Origin: Clostridium intestinale DSM 6191
GTDB lineage: Bacteria > Bacillota > Clostridia > Clostridiales > Clostridiaceae
Direction of reading: 5' to 3'
Assembly: GCF_900130055.1 (NCBI RefSeq)
Contig: NZ_FQXU01000011.1
Coordinates: 1 to 64,000 of the forward strand
DNA: 64,000 bases
Shown: one piece after another, positions 37,828-45,935 of the stretch
How the letters are laid out: every line of letters starts with the position of its first letter
How positions within the stretch are numbered: the first letter of the stretch is position 1
The notes under the pieces: generated by a model
Database searches by the model: none
What the model saw: only the letters and a program-made list of their open reading frames with translations
Told to the model about the DNA's origin: nothing
Made by a program: the position numbers and the translations under genes

Positions 37828-37838
37828 AAGACCACTCC

Positions 37839-37855
37839 TTGATAAAATTTATCAA
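37839..37855. promoter_or_regulatory. Activator-site palindrome 1
   Basis: TTGATA-AAATT-TATCAA is a perfect 6-5-6 dyad. It overlaps the SD region of the activator gene, so bound protein could repress its own expression. Confidence 0.75.
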
Positions 37856-37866
37856 AAATGATAGGG

Positions 37867-37883
37867 TTGATAAAAAATATCAA
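37867..37883. promoter_or_regulatory. Activator-site palindrome 2
   Basis: TTGATA-AAAAA-TATCAA is a second perfect copy of the same dyad, starting 28 bp from copy 1. Confidence 0.75.
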
Positions 37884-37900
37884 CAATATAATTTTAACAT

Positions 37901-37924
37901 AAACCCTTAATATAGCAAGGGTTT
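37901..37924. other. Hairpin between activator sites
   Basis: A perfect 8-bp stem AAACCCTT-N8-AAGGGTTT lies between palindromes 2 and 3. It could be an attenuator in the activator mRNA or a boundary element; its direction of action is not clear. Confidence 0.5.
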
Positions 37925-37933
37925 TGTATTTTC

Positions 37934-37950
37934 TTGATAAAAAGTATCAG
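37934..37950. promoter_or_regulatory. Activator-site palindrome 3
   Basis: TTGATA-AAAAG-TATCAG is a third copy with one mismatch, centred about 190 bp upstream of the predicted ptsI start. That is a normal distance for a sigma-54 activator site. Confidence 0.7.
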
Positions 37951-38071
37951 GAAAATTTAAATTTAGGATAAATTTTTCAACAAAATATTAAGTAATTGTA
38001 AAATAAAGTTAAAAGTGTGAATATACATTTACTATAAAAACATTTACATTTCATATAAATTTAAAAAAGTG

Positions 38072-38104
38072 TGTTATAATATTATTGTTTGCATTGAAAA
38101 CAAT
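38072..38104 (+). promoter_or_regulatory. Extended -10 element and dyad upstream of ptsI
   Basis: TGTTATAAT (38072-38080) is an extended -10 sequence without a clear -35, a possible second, sigma-A promoter of ptsI. Directly after it lies a dyad ATTGTTT-N7-AAACAAT (38084-38104) that could bind a repressor. Confidence 0.45.
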
Positions 38105-38108
38105 ATAT

Positions 38109-38125
38109 TTGGCATTATAATTGCT
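38109..38125 (+). promoter_or_regulatory. Sigma-54 (-24/-12) promoter of ptsI
   Basis: TTGGCA-TTATAA-TTGCT matches the sigma-54 consensus TGGCA-N6-TTGC, with the GG and GC doublets correctly spaced. Transcription would start near 38136, about 60 nt before the ptsI ATG. The adjacent divergent gene encodes a sigma-54 activator, which supports the call. Confidence 0.88.
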
Positions 38126-38195
38126 TGTTATTTATATGGTGATTTATTGAGAAATATATAAGCTAATAGCTATTTTTATAAGGAGGAATTCTAGT

Positions 38196-39812
38196 ATGAA
38201 AAAAGGAATTGCAGCTTCTAAAGGTTATTCTATAGGAAAAGCATATATACAAGAACATGAAGAAATAATTATAACTGATGAAAAAGTAAGTGATATAGCA
38301 GGTGAAAAAGAAAAATTACATATAGCATTAGACGCATCAAAAGCTCAATTAGAGAAAATAAAAGAAAAAGCTGCTAAAGAAATGGGTGAAGAAAAAGCAG
38401 CTGTATTTGAAGCTCATATAACACTTCTTGACGATCCAGAATTCAGTGGACAAATGGAAGCGGAAATAGAAAACAATAGCTTAAATGCTATGAAGGCTGT
38501 AGAAGGTGTTACTAACACATTTGTAATGATATTCGAATCTATGGATGATGAATACATGAGAGAAAGAGCAGCTGATATAAAAGACGTATCTAGCAGGATA
38601 ATAGCTAACCTTGCAGGAAAAGGCGGGGATGCATTCTCTATAACTGAAGAAGATACAATAGTTGTTGCACACGACTTAACACCTTCAGATACTGCTCAAT
38701 TAGATAGAAGTAAGGTAATAGCTTTCTTAACTAATATAGGAGGAAGAACATCTCACTCTGCGATAATGGCTAGAACTTTAGAAATTCCTGCTGTTGTTGG
38801 ATTAGGTGATATAACTACTTCTGTTAAAGCTGGAGATACAATCATAGTTGATGGTATAAATGGAGATGTTATCATAAATCCAGATAATGCTACAATAGAA
38901 GAATATAAAGCTAAAAGAGAAAACTTCTTAAAAGAACAAGAAGAATTAAGAAAATTAGTAGATGTTAAAACAGTTACTAAAACTGGTAAAAGAGTGGAAG
39001 TATGTGGAAATATAGGTAAGCCAGAAGATGTTCTTCAAGTATTAGCAAACGGTGGAGATGGAGTAGGTCTATTCAGAACTGAGTTCTTATATATGGATAG
39101 AGATAGTGCTCCAACTGAAGATGAACAATATGAATCATATAAATATGTTCTTGAAAAAATGGAAGGAAAGCAAGTTGTAATAAGAACTTTAGATATTGGT
39201 GGAGATAAAACTCTTCCGTACCTGCCATTACCACAAGAAATGAATCCATTCTTAGGATATAGAGCAATAAGACTTTGTTTAGATAGAAAAGAAATATTTA
39301 AAGTTCAATTAAGAGCTTTATTAAGAGCTTCTATCTATGGAAATCTTGCAGTAATGTTCCCAATGATTTCTGGCTTAGAAGAATTCGAAGCTGCAAGAGA
39401 AGTTGTAGAAGAATGTAAAGTTGAGTTAAAAGCTGAAGGAAAAGAATACTCAGATAAAATTCAATGGGGTATCATGGTTGAAATTCCAGCTGCAGCTGTT
39501 TATGCTGATGAACTAGCAAAACATGTTGACTTCTTCTCAATAGGAACAAATGATTTAATTCAGTACACACTTGCTGCTGATAGAATGAGTGAAAAAGTAT
39601 CATACTTATATAACCCAATGCACCCAGCAGTGTTAAGATTAATAAAGATGACAATAGATGGTGCACACAAACATGGTAAGTGGGTAGGAATGTGTGGAGA
39701 AATGGCTGGCGATGAAACAGCTATACCTACACTAGTAGAATATGGCTTAGATGAGTTCTCAATGAGTGCTTCATCAATGCTAAATGCTAAAAAATTAATA
39801 ATGGAGCAATAG
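38196..39812 (+). CDS. ptsI: PTS phosphoenolpyruvate-protein phosphotransferase (enzyme I)
   Basis: The 538-residue protein is slightly shorter than typical enzyme I. It has the phospho-histidine H187 in GGRTSHSAIMARTLEIPAVVG, then the PEP-binding TIM-barrel motifs (GIGLFRTEFLYMDR-type, MVEIPAAA, SIGTNDLIQYTLAADR, CGEMAGD). Enzyme I takes phosphate from PEP and passes it to HPr for sugar uptake. TAAGGAGGA precedes the ATG. No hpr or sugar-specific EII gene lies nearby. Confidence 0.96.
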   Translation: MKKGIAASKGYSIGKAYIQEHEEIIITDEKVSDIAGEKEKLHIALDASKAQLEKIKEKAAKEMGEEKAAVFEAHITLLDDPEFSGQMEAEIENNSLNAMKAVEGVTNTFVMIFESMDDEYMRERAADIKDVSSRIIANLAGKGGDAFSITEEDTIVVAHDLTPSDTAQLDRSKVIAFLTNIGGRTSHSAIMARTLEIPAVVGLGDITTSVKAGDTIIVDGINGDVIINPDNATIEEYKAKRENFLKEQEELRKLVDVKTVTKTGKRVEVCGNIGKPEDVLQVLANGGDGVGLFRTEFLYMDRDSAPTEDEQYESYKYVLEKMEGKQVVIRTLDIGGDKTLPYLPLPQEMNPFLGYRAIRLCLDRKEIFKVQLRALLRASIYGNLAVMFPMISGLEEFEAAREVVEECKVELKAEGKEYSDKIQWGIMVEIPAAAVYADELAKHVDFFSIGTNDLIQYTLAADRMSEKVSYLYNPMHPAVLRLIKMTIDGAHKHGKWVGMCGEMAGDETAIPTLVEYGLDEFSMSASSMLNAKKLIMEQ

Positions 39813-39850
39813 ATATATATAGATAGCTCTTTAATCAAAATGCGTATTGG

Positions 39851-39880
39851 AGAAGTGAGAAATCACTTCTTCTTTTTTTT
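39851..39880 (+). terminator. Terminator after ptsI
   Basis: An 8-bp stem AGAAGTGA-GAAA-TCACTTCT is followed by TCTTTTTTTT. Confidence 0.95.
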
Positions 39881-39934
39881 CATCTTTAAATGTCCGAACA
39901 TTCGAATGTTCGAATGTTCGGACATTTAAAGATG
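39881..39934. repeat. 54-bp perfect-arm palindrome with CGAATGTT units
   Basis: Two 26-bp arms are exact reverse complements around a 2-bp centre (TG). The arms begin CATCTTTAAATGTCCG. The middle is built from 8-bp units: CGAACATT once and CGAATGTT twice, then CG. It starts directly after the ptsI terminator T-run. It cannot be explained by termination alone and lies in noncoding DNA before hom. Confidence 0.9.
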
Positions 39935-40026
39935 AAAATTGCTACAGAAGGTAACGTATATTTTTTTATAGGAATATTTATGTGGAATTTTATTTAAAAT
40001 ATAGATATAATATAATTTATATTTGA

Positions 40027-40067
40027 CTTTTTATTTATTTCATTGGGGTGTTTTATTAAATAAAAAG
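40027..40067 (+). promoter_or_regulatory. Hairpin just before the hom ribosome binding site
   Basis: CTTTTTATTTA (40027-40037) and TAAATAAAAAG (40057-40067) are perfect complements around a 19-nt loop. The stem ends on the first G of the SD GGGGGAG, so folding could limit access of ribosomes. No known amino-acid riboswitch or T-box pattern is visible here. Confidence 0.45.
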
Positions 40068-40077
40068 GGGGAGCGTA

Positions 40078-41373
40078 ATGAAAAAGATAAAGATTGCCTT
40101 ATTAGGTTTAGGTAATGTAGGAAGAGGAGTTTGGAATATAATTAACGAGAACGGAGAAGAGATAAGAAAGCGTTCTGGTTATGATGTAGAAATTTCTAAG
40201 ATTCTAGTTAGAGATAAAGATAAAGCTAGAGGGGTAGAAGTTCCAGATGAAATATTAACAACAAATTATTTAGACATAGTAGAAGATAAAGAAATAAAGA
40301 TAGTTGTAGAACTTATGGGAGGAGTAAACCCTGCCAAAGAATATATGTTAGAGGCAATGAGTAAGAAAAAACATGTAGTTACAGCTAACAAAATGGTTTT
40401 AGCAACTGAAGGAGAGGAGTTATTTGAAGCGGCAGATAGAGAAGGTGTAATGTTCTATTACGAAGCTTCTGTAGCAGGAGGAATTCCTATAATTCAAGGT
40501 GTTAATGAAAGTTTAGCTGCAAATAAAATTGAACAGATCTATGGAATAGTTAACGGAACAACTAATTATATATTATCTAAAATGGAACTAGAAGACATGG
40601 ATTTTGATGATGCTTTAAAAGAAGCTCAAGAAAAGGGCTACGCAGAAGCAGATCCGACATCGGACATAGAAGCATATGATGCTACTTATAAGTTGGCTAT
40701 AATATCATCTTTAGCCTTTGGAACAAAGATAAGATATGAAGATATCTATAGAGAAGGAATTACAAAGATAAACTCTATGGATATAAAGTATGCCAAGGAA
40801 TTAGGTTTTGTAATAAAACTTCTAGCTATTGCAAAAGATGTAAATGGAGAATTAGAACTAAGAGTGCATCCAACACTTATACCTAAAACTCATCCATTAG
40901 CAAATGTTTATGATTCTTTTAACGCTATATTCATTAAAGGAAATGCAGTAGGGGATTTAATGCTTTATGGAAGAGGAGCAGGAGATTTACCAACTGGTTC
41001 AGCTGTGGTTGGAGATATACTTTCTGTATTAAGAAACGAAAGTAATCTAGAAAATTATTCTGCTATAAAGAATAATTTATGGGAAAGAAATCTTAAACCT
41101 ATGTCAGAGGTTAATAGAAGATATTATTTAAGAATAACAGTAAAAGATAAACCAGGAGTATTAGGAGATATAACTACTATCTTTGGTAAAAATAATGTAA
41201 GTATGAGATCAATCATTCAAAGAGAGAGAGAAGCAGATAGTGCTTCATTAGTTATAATAACTCACCATACTAAAGAGGGAGATTTAATGAATTCCGTAGA
41301 TAGAATAAAGGAATTAGACTCTTTGGAAAGTGTGGATAATATACTTAGAATAGAAAGTTTTAATAGTAAATAA
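40078..41373 (+). CDS. hom: Homoserine dehydrogenase with ACT domain
   Basis: The 431-residue enzyme has the dinucleotide motif LLGLGNVGRGVWNI and the catalytic region (VAGGIPIIQGVNESLAAN, GIVNGTTNYILSKM, GYAEADPTSDIEAYDA). A C-terminal ACT domain (about 350-431, YYLRITVKDKPGVLGDIT) probably mediates threonine feedback. It converts aspartate semialdehyde to homoserine. It is a single-gene unit with its own terminator. Confidence 0.96.
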   Translation: MKKIKIALLGLGNVGRGVWNIINENGEEIRKRSGYDVEISKILVRDKDKARGVEVPDEILTTNYLDIVEDKEIKIVVELMGGVNPAKEYMLEAMSKKKHVVTANKMVLATEGEELFEAADREGVMFYYEASVAGGIPIIQGVNESLAANKIEQIYGIVNGTTNYILSKMELEDMDFDDALKEAQEKGYAEADPTSDIEAYDATYKLAIISSLAFGTKIRYEDIYREGITKINSMDIKYAKELGFVIKLLAIAKDVNGELELRVHPTLIPKTHPLANVYDSFNAIFIKGNAVGDLMLYGRGAGDLPTGSAVVGDILSVLRNESNLENYSAIKNNLWERNLKPMSEVNRRYYLRITVKDKPGVLGDITTIFGKNNVSMRSIIQREREADSASLVIITHHTKEGDLMNSVDRIKELDSLESVDNILRIESFNSK

Positions 41374-41380
41374 TATATTT

Positions 41381-41422
41381 AAAGAGCTTTGTATCAATAA
41401 TATAGATATAAAGCTCTTTTTT
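41381..41422 (+). terminator. Terminator after hom
   Basis: AAAGAGCTTT and AAAGCTCTTT form a 10-bp stem with inner TATC/GATA pairing, followed by a T-run. Confidence 0.92.
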
Positions 41423-41538
41423 GTGATGTTTTATTATATAATCCTTAAATTTCCTACAATGTTTTTCATTTTGTTAACCATCTAGTTTTTTATATATGAT
41501 ATAATTTTATGTAGAAATATGTTGAGGTGATGTTAATA

Positions 41539-42762
41539 ATGAAAAATGAAGGAAGTAAACTTTATAATAGAGCGATGAAACATTATTCAAATGGTAACTT
41601 AGAAAAGGCTTTAGATGTATGTGAAATAGGTATGTCATTAGGGCTATCGAATGCTGCATTAATTAATTTAAAAGGATTATTGTTATATATAGAAGGTGAT
41701 TATGAAGGTGCTAAAGCTACCTGGAAAATATGTAAGGATTTTAATGACGATGAAACTGCTAAAAAATATTTAATTTCTTTAGAGGAAGATTCTAATAAAT
41801 TAGAGATGTATGTTCAAGCAAATTCCTTATTTAATAAAACAAAAATCAAAGAAGCTTTAGAGATTTTAGAAGAATGTAGAGAAAGTGACTTTAATTTTAT
41901 AAATGTAAACATATTAATAGCTAAATGTTACCTTAAACTAGGTGAACAAGATAAAGCTAAATTTCATTTAATAAAAGTAGCAGAAAAAGATAGAAATAAT
42001 GAAGAGTTAAAGGAATTAAAAAAGGAAATAGCTGATTTCCCAGAAGAAAAACCAAAGGTTACTCAAAAGCAAAAAATAGTTATAGGCGCTTCGTTAGTAG
42101 TTGTATTAGCAATAGTCGTATTAATAAAGCCTATAAGCTCAATGATTAAAGGAAAAGATAATACAAGCAGTGATATAACTATCAATGAAAGTGCTGAACA
42201 AAAAGAAAATGATGCAAAAATTGATGAATTAGTTAAAAAGGAATTGACTGTTAAGAATTGGGATGATTTAAAAAGTTATATATCTAGCAAGGATTACGAA
42301 AAAATTGGTGAATTTATCAAAGATGTGGATAAAAGCACCTTAGATACTAATCAAAAGAAGCTATATAGTCAATCTAAAGAATTGTTAGATTTAGAGGGAG
42401 TAAAACATTTTTATGATAAGGGAAATACATTATTTAAATCTAAAGATTTTGGGAATGCTATAAAAGAATATGAGAAAGCGTACAGTATAAGTGAGGGAAA
42501 CTATTTAAGACCCCATGTTGCTTATATGATAGCTTCTTGTTATGAAAAGATGGAGGAGTATGATAAAGCAATAGATCAATATAAGTATTACTTAAATGAA
42601 TTTGCAGATGGTGATTATAGAGCAGAGGTAACTTATAAATTAGCTATGATAAATAAAGATATAAATAAGGAAGAAAGTAAAAAATATGCTCAAATTATCA
42701 AAGATACATACAGTAACTCCATGTATAATAACTCTAATATTAAGGAAATATTAGGACAATAG
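41539..42762 (+). CDS. TPR-repeat protein with one central membrane segment
   Basis: The ATG at 41539 is 9 nt from GAGGTG; the GTG at 41527 and ATG at 41530 overlap that site. The 407-residue protein has N-terminal tetratricopeptide repeats (about 5-140), a basic linker, one membrane helix (about 178-196) and a second TPR stretch near 290-390. By charge the N-terminal half should be cytoplasmic and the C-terminal half outside. Function is unknown; TPRs suggest a scaffold. It is followed by iadA after 17 bp, so the two may be co-transcribed. Confidence 0.8.
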   Translation: MKNEGSKLYNRAMKHYSNGNLEKALDVCEIGMSLGLSNAALINLKGLLLYIEGDYEGAKATWKICKDFNDDETAKKYLISLEEDSNKLEMYVQANSLFNKTKIKEALEILEECRESDFNFINVNILIAKCYLKLGEQDKAKFHLIKVAEKDRNNEELKELKKEIADFPEEKPKVTQKQKIVIGASLVVVLAIVVLIKPISSMIKGKDNTSSDITINESAEQKENDAKIDELVKKELTVKNWDDLKSYISSKDYEKIGEFIKDVDKSTLDTNQKKLYSQSKELLDLEGVKHFYDKGNTLFKSKDFGNAIKEYEKAYSISEGNYLRPHVAYMIASCYEKMEEYDKAIDQYKYYLNEFADGDYRAEVTYKLAMINKDINKEESKKYAQIIKDTYSNSMYNNSNIKEILGQ

Positions 42763-42779
42763 TTTTAGGAGGTACATCA

Positions 42780-43958
42780 ATGATAAAAATCATAAAGAAT
42801 GTAGAGCTATATGCACCAAAATATGAAGGTAGGAAAGTTATAGTACTTGCCAATGACAAAATTGAAGGGATTTATGATAGCATTAAAATTCCAAAGGATT
42901 TTTTAGAAATTGATGTTATAGATGGAGAGGGCTTTATAGCTGTTCCAGGATTTATTGACTCTCATGTACATATAATGGGAGCTGGTGGGGAAGATGGATT
43001 TAAAAGCAGGACGCCAGAAATATCTTTAAGTGAATTTATAAAAGCTGGAACCACTACTGTAGTTGGATGTATAGGAACGGATGGAATCACTAGAAACTTA
43101 AAAGCACTTTTAGCTAAAGCTTATGCTTTAGAGGAAGAAGGTATAACAACATATTGTTATACAGGATCTTATGATATACCTGTTATTACAGCTACTGAGA
43201 ACATTAAAAATGATATAATTCTTCTGCAAAAGGTTATAGGAGTTGGAGAAGTTGCTATAAGTGACAGTAGAAGTTCTCAAGCTACTTATAGTGAGTTTAT
43301 AAAAGTAGTTGCAGATACTAGAGTAGGCGGACTTTTATCTGGTAAAGCAGGAATTGTAAATATACATTTAGGTAATGGAAATAATAAGATGAACTATCTT
43401 TTCAGAGTAAAAGAAGAGGGGGAAATACCTTTAGAGCAATTACTTCCAACTCATGTTAATAGAAATGAGAAACTTTTTATAGATGCTATAAAATATGCTA
43501 AGGATGGTGGATATGTAGATTTAACTACAGCCTCTGATCCTGAACACCTAGAACAAGATGAGGTAAAGGCAAGTAATGGACTTAAAAGAATGTTAAGTGA
43601 GGGAGTTCCTTTAAAACAAATAAGTTTCTCTTCTGATGGTAATGGTAGTTTACCAGTATTTGATGAAAAAAATCAAATAATAGGTGTAGGTATATGTTTA
43701 CCAGAATCATTATATAGGGAATTTAAGGATGCTGTATTAATAGAAAAACTACCGCTAGAGGATGTGCTTCAAGTAGTTACTTCTAATGTAGCACATATTT
43801 TAAAGTTGGAGAATAAAGGGCTTATAGAAAAAGGTAAAGATGCAGATATTCTTCTTTTAGATAAAGATAATTTAGACATAGATACTGTTATAGCCAAAGG
43901 GAAGATATTAATGAAAAATAAAGAGGTATTAATCAAAGGAACCTTTGAAAAGAGCTGA
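42780..43958 (+). CDS. iadA: Isoaspartyl dipeptidase (beta-aspartyl peptidase)
   Basis: The 392-residue amidohydrolase has the metal motif FIDSHVHIMGAGGEDG and the family stretches GTTTVVGCIGTDG, YTGSYDIP, NIHLGNG, THVNRNEKLF and FSSDGNGSLP. It hydrolyses beta-aspartyl dipeptides that arise from damaged Asn/Asp residues. AGGAGG precedes the ATG. Confidence 0.93.
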   Translation: MIKIIKNVELYAPKYEGRKVIVLANDKIEGIYDSIKIPKDFLEIDVIDGEGFIAVPGFIDSHVHIMGAGGEDGFKSRTPEISLSEFIKAGTTTVVGCIGTDGITRNLKALLAKAYALEEEGITTYCYTGSYDIPVITATENIKNDIILLQKVIGVGEVAISDSRSSQATYSEFIKVVADTRVGGLLSGKAGIVNIHLGNGNNKMNYLFRVKEEGEIPLEQLLPTHVNRNEKLFIDAIKYAKDGGYVDLTTASDPEHLEQDEVKASNGLKRMLSEGVPLKQISFSSDGNGSLPVFDEKNQIIGVGICLPESLYREFKDAVLIEKLPLEDVLQVVTSNVAHILKLENKGLIEKGKDADILLLDKDNLDIDTVIAKGKILMKNKEVLIKGTFEKS

Positions 43959-43969
43959 CATATATTTTG

Positions 43970-43998
43970 TTGACAAATAGAAAAACTAAATCTATAAT
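43970..43998 (+). promoter_or_regulatory. Consensus promoter of the thioredoxin operon
   Basis: TTGACA (43970-43975) and TATAAT (43993-43998) both match consensus, with a 17-bp spacer. The predicted start lies near 44005, inside the adjoining palindrome. Confidence 0.9.
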
Positions 43999-44000
43999 TA

Positions 44001-44037
44001 ATACCATATAATACCCTAAGGGGGTATAAGGAGGTAT
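44001..44037. promoter_or_regulatory. Nested palindrome at the trx start site (CsoR-family-like operator)
   Basis: The layout is ATACC-N5-ATACCC-N5-GGGTAT-N5-GGTAT: two dyads sharing one centre at 44019. The inner 17 bp (ATACCC-TAAGG-GGGTAT) resembles the G-tract operators of CsoR-family repressors. The outer right arm includes the SD AGGAGG, so binding or RNA folding could affect both transcription and translation. Confidence 0.65.
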
Positions 44038-44041
44038 AAAT

Positions 44042-44353
44042 ATGTTACAAGTAGATGTAAATAATTTTAATGAAGAGGTTAAAGAACACAATGGAGTTGT
44101 GGTAGTTGATTTTTGGGCGACTTGGTGTGGTCCATGTAAGATGCTAGCTCCTGTATTAGACTCTCTTTCTCAAGATATGGATGCTGTAAAGTTCGTGAAA
44201 CTAGATGTTGATAAGAATCCGGCTTTAGCTAACGAGTATGGAGTATCAACAATACCAACTCTAAAGGTATTTAAAAGTGGAGAATTAGTTAACTCTATAA
44301 CTGGTTTTAAACCTAAAGAGGTTCTTGCAGCCGAACTTAAAAAACACATTTAA
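44042..44353 (+). CDS. trxA: Thioredoxin
   Basis: The 103-residue thioredoxin has the active site W28-C29-G30-P31-C32, the buried aspartate in VVDFWA and the cis-proline in STIPT. It reduces disulfides in the cytosol. It is co-transcribed with the flavin reductase that follows after 18 bp. Confidence 0.97.
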   Translation: MLQVDVNNFNEEVKEHNGVVVVDFWATWCGPCKMLAPVLDSLSQDMDAVKFVKLDVDKNPALANEYGVSTIPTLKVFKSGELVNSITGFKPKEVLAAELKKHI

Positions 44354-44371
44354 TATGTTGGGAGATATATT

Positions 44372-45229
44372 ATGAGTGAGAGATATGATATAGCTATTGT
44401 TGGAACTGGTCCTGCAGGGCTTTCAGCTGCTATAAATGCCAAAATTAGAAATAAAAATTTTATAATATTTGGAAATAAGGAGTTTAGTACAAAGCTTACT
44501 AAAGCTCCTAAAATAAATAACTATTTAGGACTTCCAGGCATAAAAGGTACAGAACTTAAGGATTATTTTGAAAAGCATATTAAAGAAATGCACATAAGTA
44601 TTAATTATGAAAGAGTCAATAACATATATGCTATGGGAGATTATTATGCACTAATGGTTAATGATAAGATTTATGAAGCTAGTTCTGTAATCTTAGCTAC
44701 AGGTGTGGAATATACGAAACCTATTGATGGAGAAGAAAATCTATTAGGCAAGGGTGTTGGATATTGTGCGACCTGTGATGCTCCTTTGTATAAAGGAAAA
44801 GTTGTTACCATAGTGGGGTATAATACTGAAAGTGAAGAAGAAGCTAATTATGTAAGTGAGCTGGCTTCAAAAGTTTATTATATACCTATGTATAAAGGAG
44901 TTTATGCATTAAGTGAAAAAGTTGAAGTTGTATTTGATACTCCTGAGCAGGTTGTAGGTGAAGGTAAAGTAGAGAAACTTAAACTTAAAAATAGAGAAAT
45001 TATAACTGATGGAATATTCTTTTTAAGAGATGCTATATCTCCAGATCAATTAGTTCCTGGATTAGAAGTTGAAGAAGGACATATTAAAGTTGATAGGAAT
45101 ATGGCTACAAACTTAAAGGGATGTTTTGCAGCAGGTGACTGTGTAGGAAGACCACACCAGTATATAAAAGCAGCTGGAGAAGGTTTGATAGCTGCACTTA
45201 ATGCAGTTTCATATGTAAGTAAATTGTAA
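44372..45229 (+). CDS. Flavin thioredoxin reductase lacking NADPH motifs (ferredoxin-dependent type)
   Basis: The 285-residue protein is TrxB-like: FAD motif GTGPAG (11-16), redox pair C132-A-T-C135, and the C-terminal FAD motif CFAAGDCVGRPHQY. The nucleotide-binding part should read GGGDSA and HRR in NADPH-dependent enzymes. Here it reads VTIVGYNTESEEEANYVSE and YYIPMYK, so both motifs are absent. This is the feature of the ferredoxin-dependent flavin thioredoxin reductases described from Clostridium. The electron donor is inferred. Confidence 0.88.
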   Translation: MSERYDIAIVGTGPAGLSAAINAKIRNKNFIIFGNKEFSTKLTKAPKINNYLGLPGIKGTELKDYFEKHIKEMHISINYERVNNIYAMGDYYALMVNDKIYEASSVILATGVEYTKPIDGEENLLGKGVGYCATCDAPLYKGKVVTIVGYNTESEEEANYVSELASKVYYIPMYKGVYALSEKVEVVFDTPEQVVGEGKVEKLKLKNREIITDGIFFLRDAISPDQLVPGLEVEEGHIKVDRNMATNLKGCFAAGDCVGRPHQYIKAAGEGLIAALNAVSYVSKL

Positions 45230-45254
45230 AAGGTCGCTATAAGCGACCTTTTTT
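45228..45254 (+). terminator. Terminator of the thioredoxin operon
   Basis: A perfect 11-bp stem AAAAGGTCGCT-ATA-AGCGACCTTTT is followed by T residues. The minus-strand hydrolase gene ends at its edge, so it may work in both directions. Confidence 0.93.
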
Positions 45255-45864
45255 AAGTACAGAAGAAAACATGATGTCCGATATTAGTTACTTTTTTCTT
45301 TTCTACATTCTTCATCCAACTACAAGTAGCTATGGATGGATTGTAGAAGAACAAGGCTTCGTTTGTTGGATCCACTCCTTTAATAGCATCGTAAACAGCA
45401 GCGTATGATGCCTCATTAGGAGTTACATTAATCTCTCCATTTACAACACAAGAGAATGCATTTTTTTGCATTATGACTTCTCTTATAGTGTCCGGAAATT
45501 TAGGGTCAGTTACCCTGTTTAAAATTACAGATGCAACTGCAATTTTACCCTGCTGAGGTTCCCCTTTTGATTCCGCGTGAACAATTTTAGCCATTAAATT
45601 TAAGTCGTCTTCTGTAATATACAGAGTTTTGTTGTTGTAAGAAAAAACTTCAACAACTTCTTCTTTTTCCTTGTATAAATCTTTAGTCTCATTTTTATTA
45701 ATGGTTAATAATCTTCTCTCCCCATTTATGCTGTCAATATCCATAAGACTTATATTGTTGGTCAAATCCTTAGGGACTATTTTCTCTACAGAATATGCCC
45801 TGTAACCACCTAAAAAAAAGAAAAAGGTTAAAAAGAAGAATAAAAATAAATAGAATTTCTTCAT
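45253..45864 (-). CDS. SleB/CwlJ-family cell-wall hydrolase
   Basis: The 203-residue exported protein has a hydrophobic N-terminus (about 4-20). Its Hydrolase_2 domain carries the catalytic glutamate E98 in AKIVHAESKGEPQQGKIAVASVILNR and AFSCVVNG. SleB and CwlJ degrade spore cortex during germination. No peptidoglycan-binding repeat is present, so a vegetative role is possible. It follows an unrecognised gene on the same strand by 71 bp. The SD is AAAGGAGGAG. Confidence 0.87.
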   Translation of the reverse strand: MKKFYLFLFFFLTFFFFLGGYRAYSVEKIVPKDLTNNISLMDIDSINGERRLLTINKNETKDLYKEKEEVVEVFSYNNKTLYITEDDLNLMAKIVHAESKGEPQQGKIAVASVILNRVTDPKFPDTIREVIMQKNAFSCVVNGEINVTPNEASYAAVYDAIKGVDPTNEALFFYNPSIATCSWMKNVEKKKVTNIGHHVFFCT

Positions 45865-45935
45865 ATTTCTCCTCCTTTTGGATAAACCCTGTTCTAAGGT
45901 AGTTTAACCCAAAAAAAGATATTAATACATAAATT

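Noticed and set aside
39890-39925. LexA (SOS) boxes within the 54-bp palindrome
   Set aside because: The CGAAC and GTTCG half-sites are 8 bp apart or merge as CGAATGTTCG; the Firmicute LexA site needs a 4-bp gap, and neither neighbour is an SOS gene.
39935-40077. Riboswitch or T-box upstream of hom
   Set aside because: No lysine, SAM or T-box signature was found; only a simple AT-rich hairpin before the SD.
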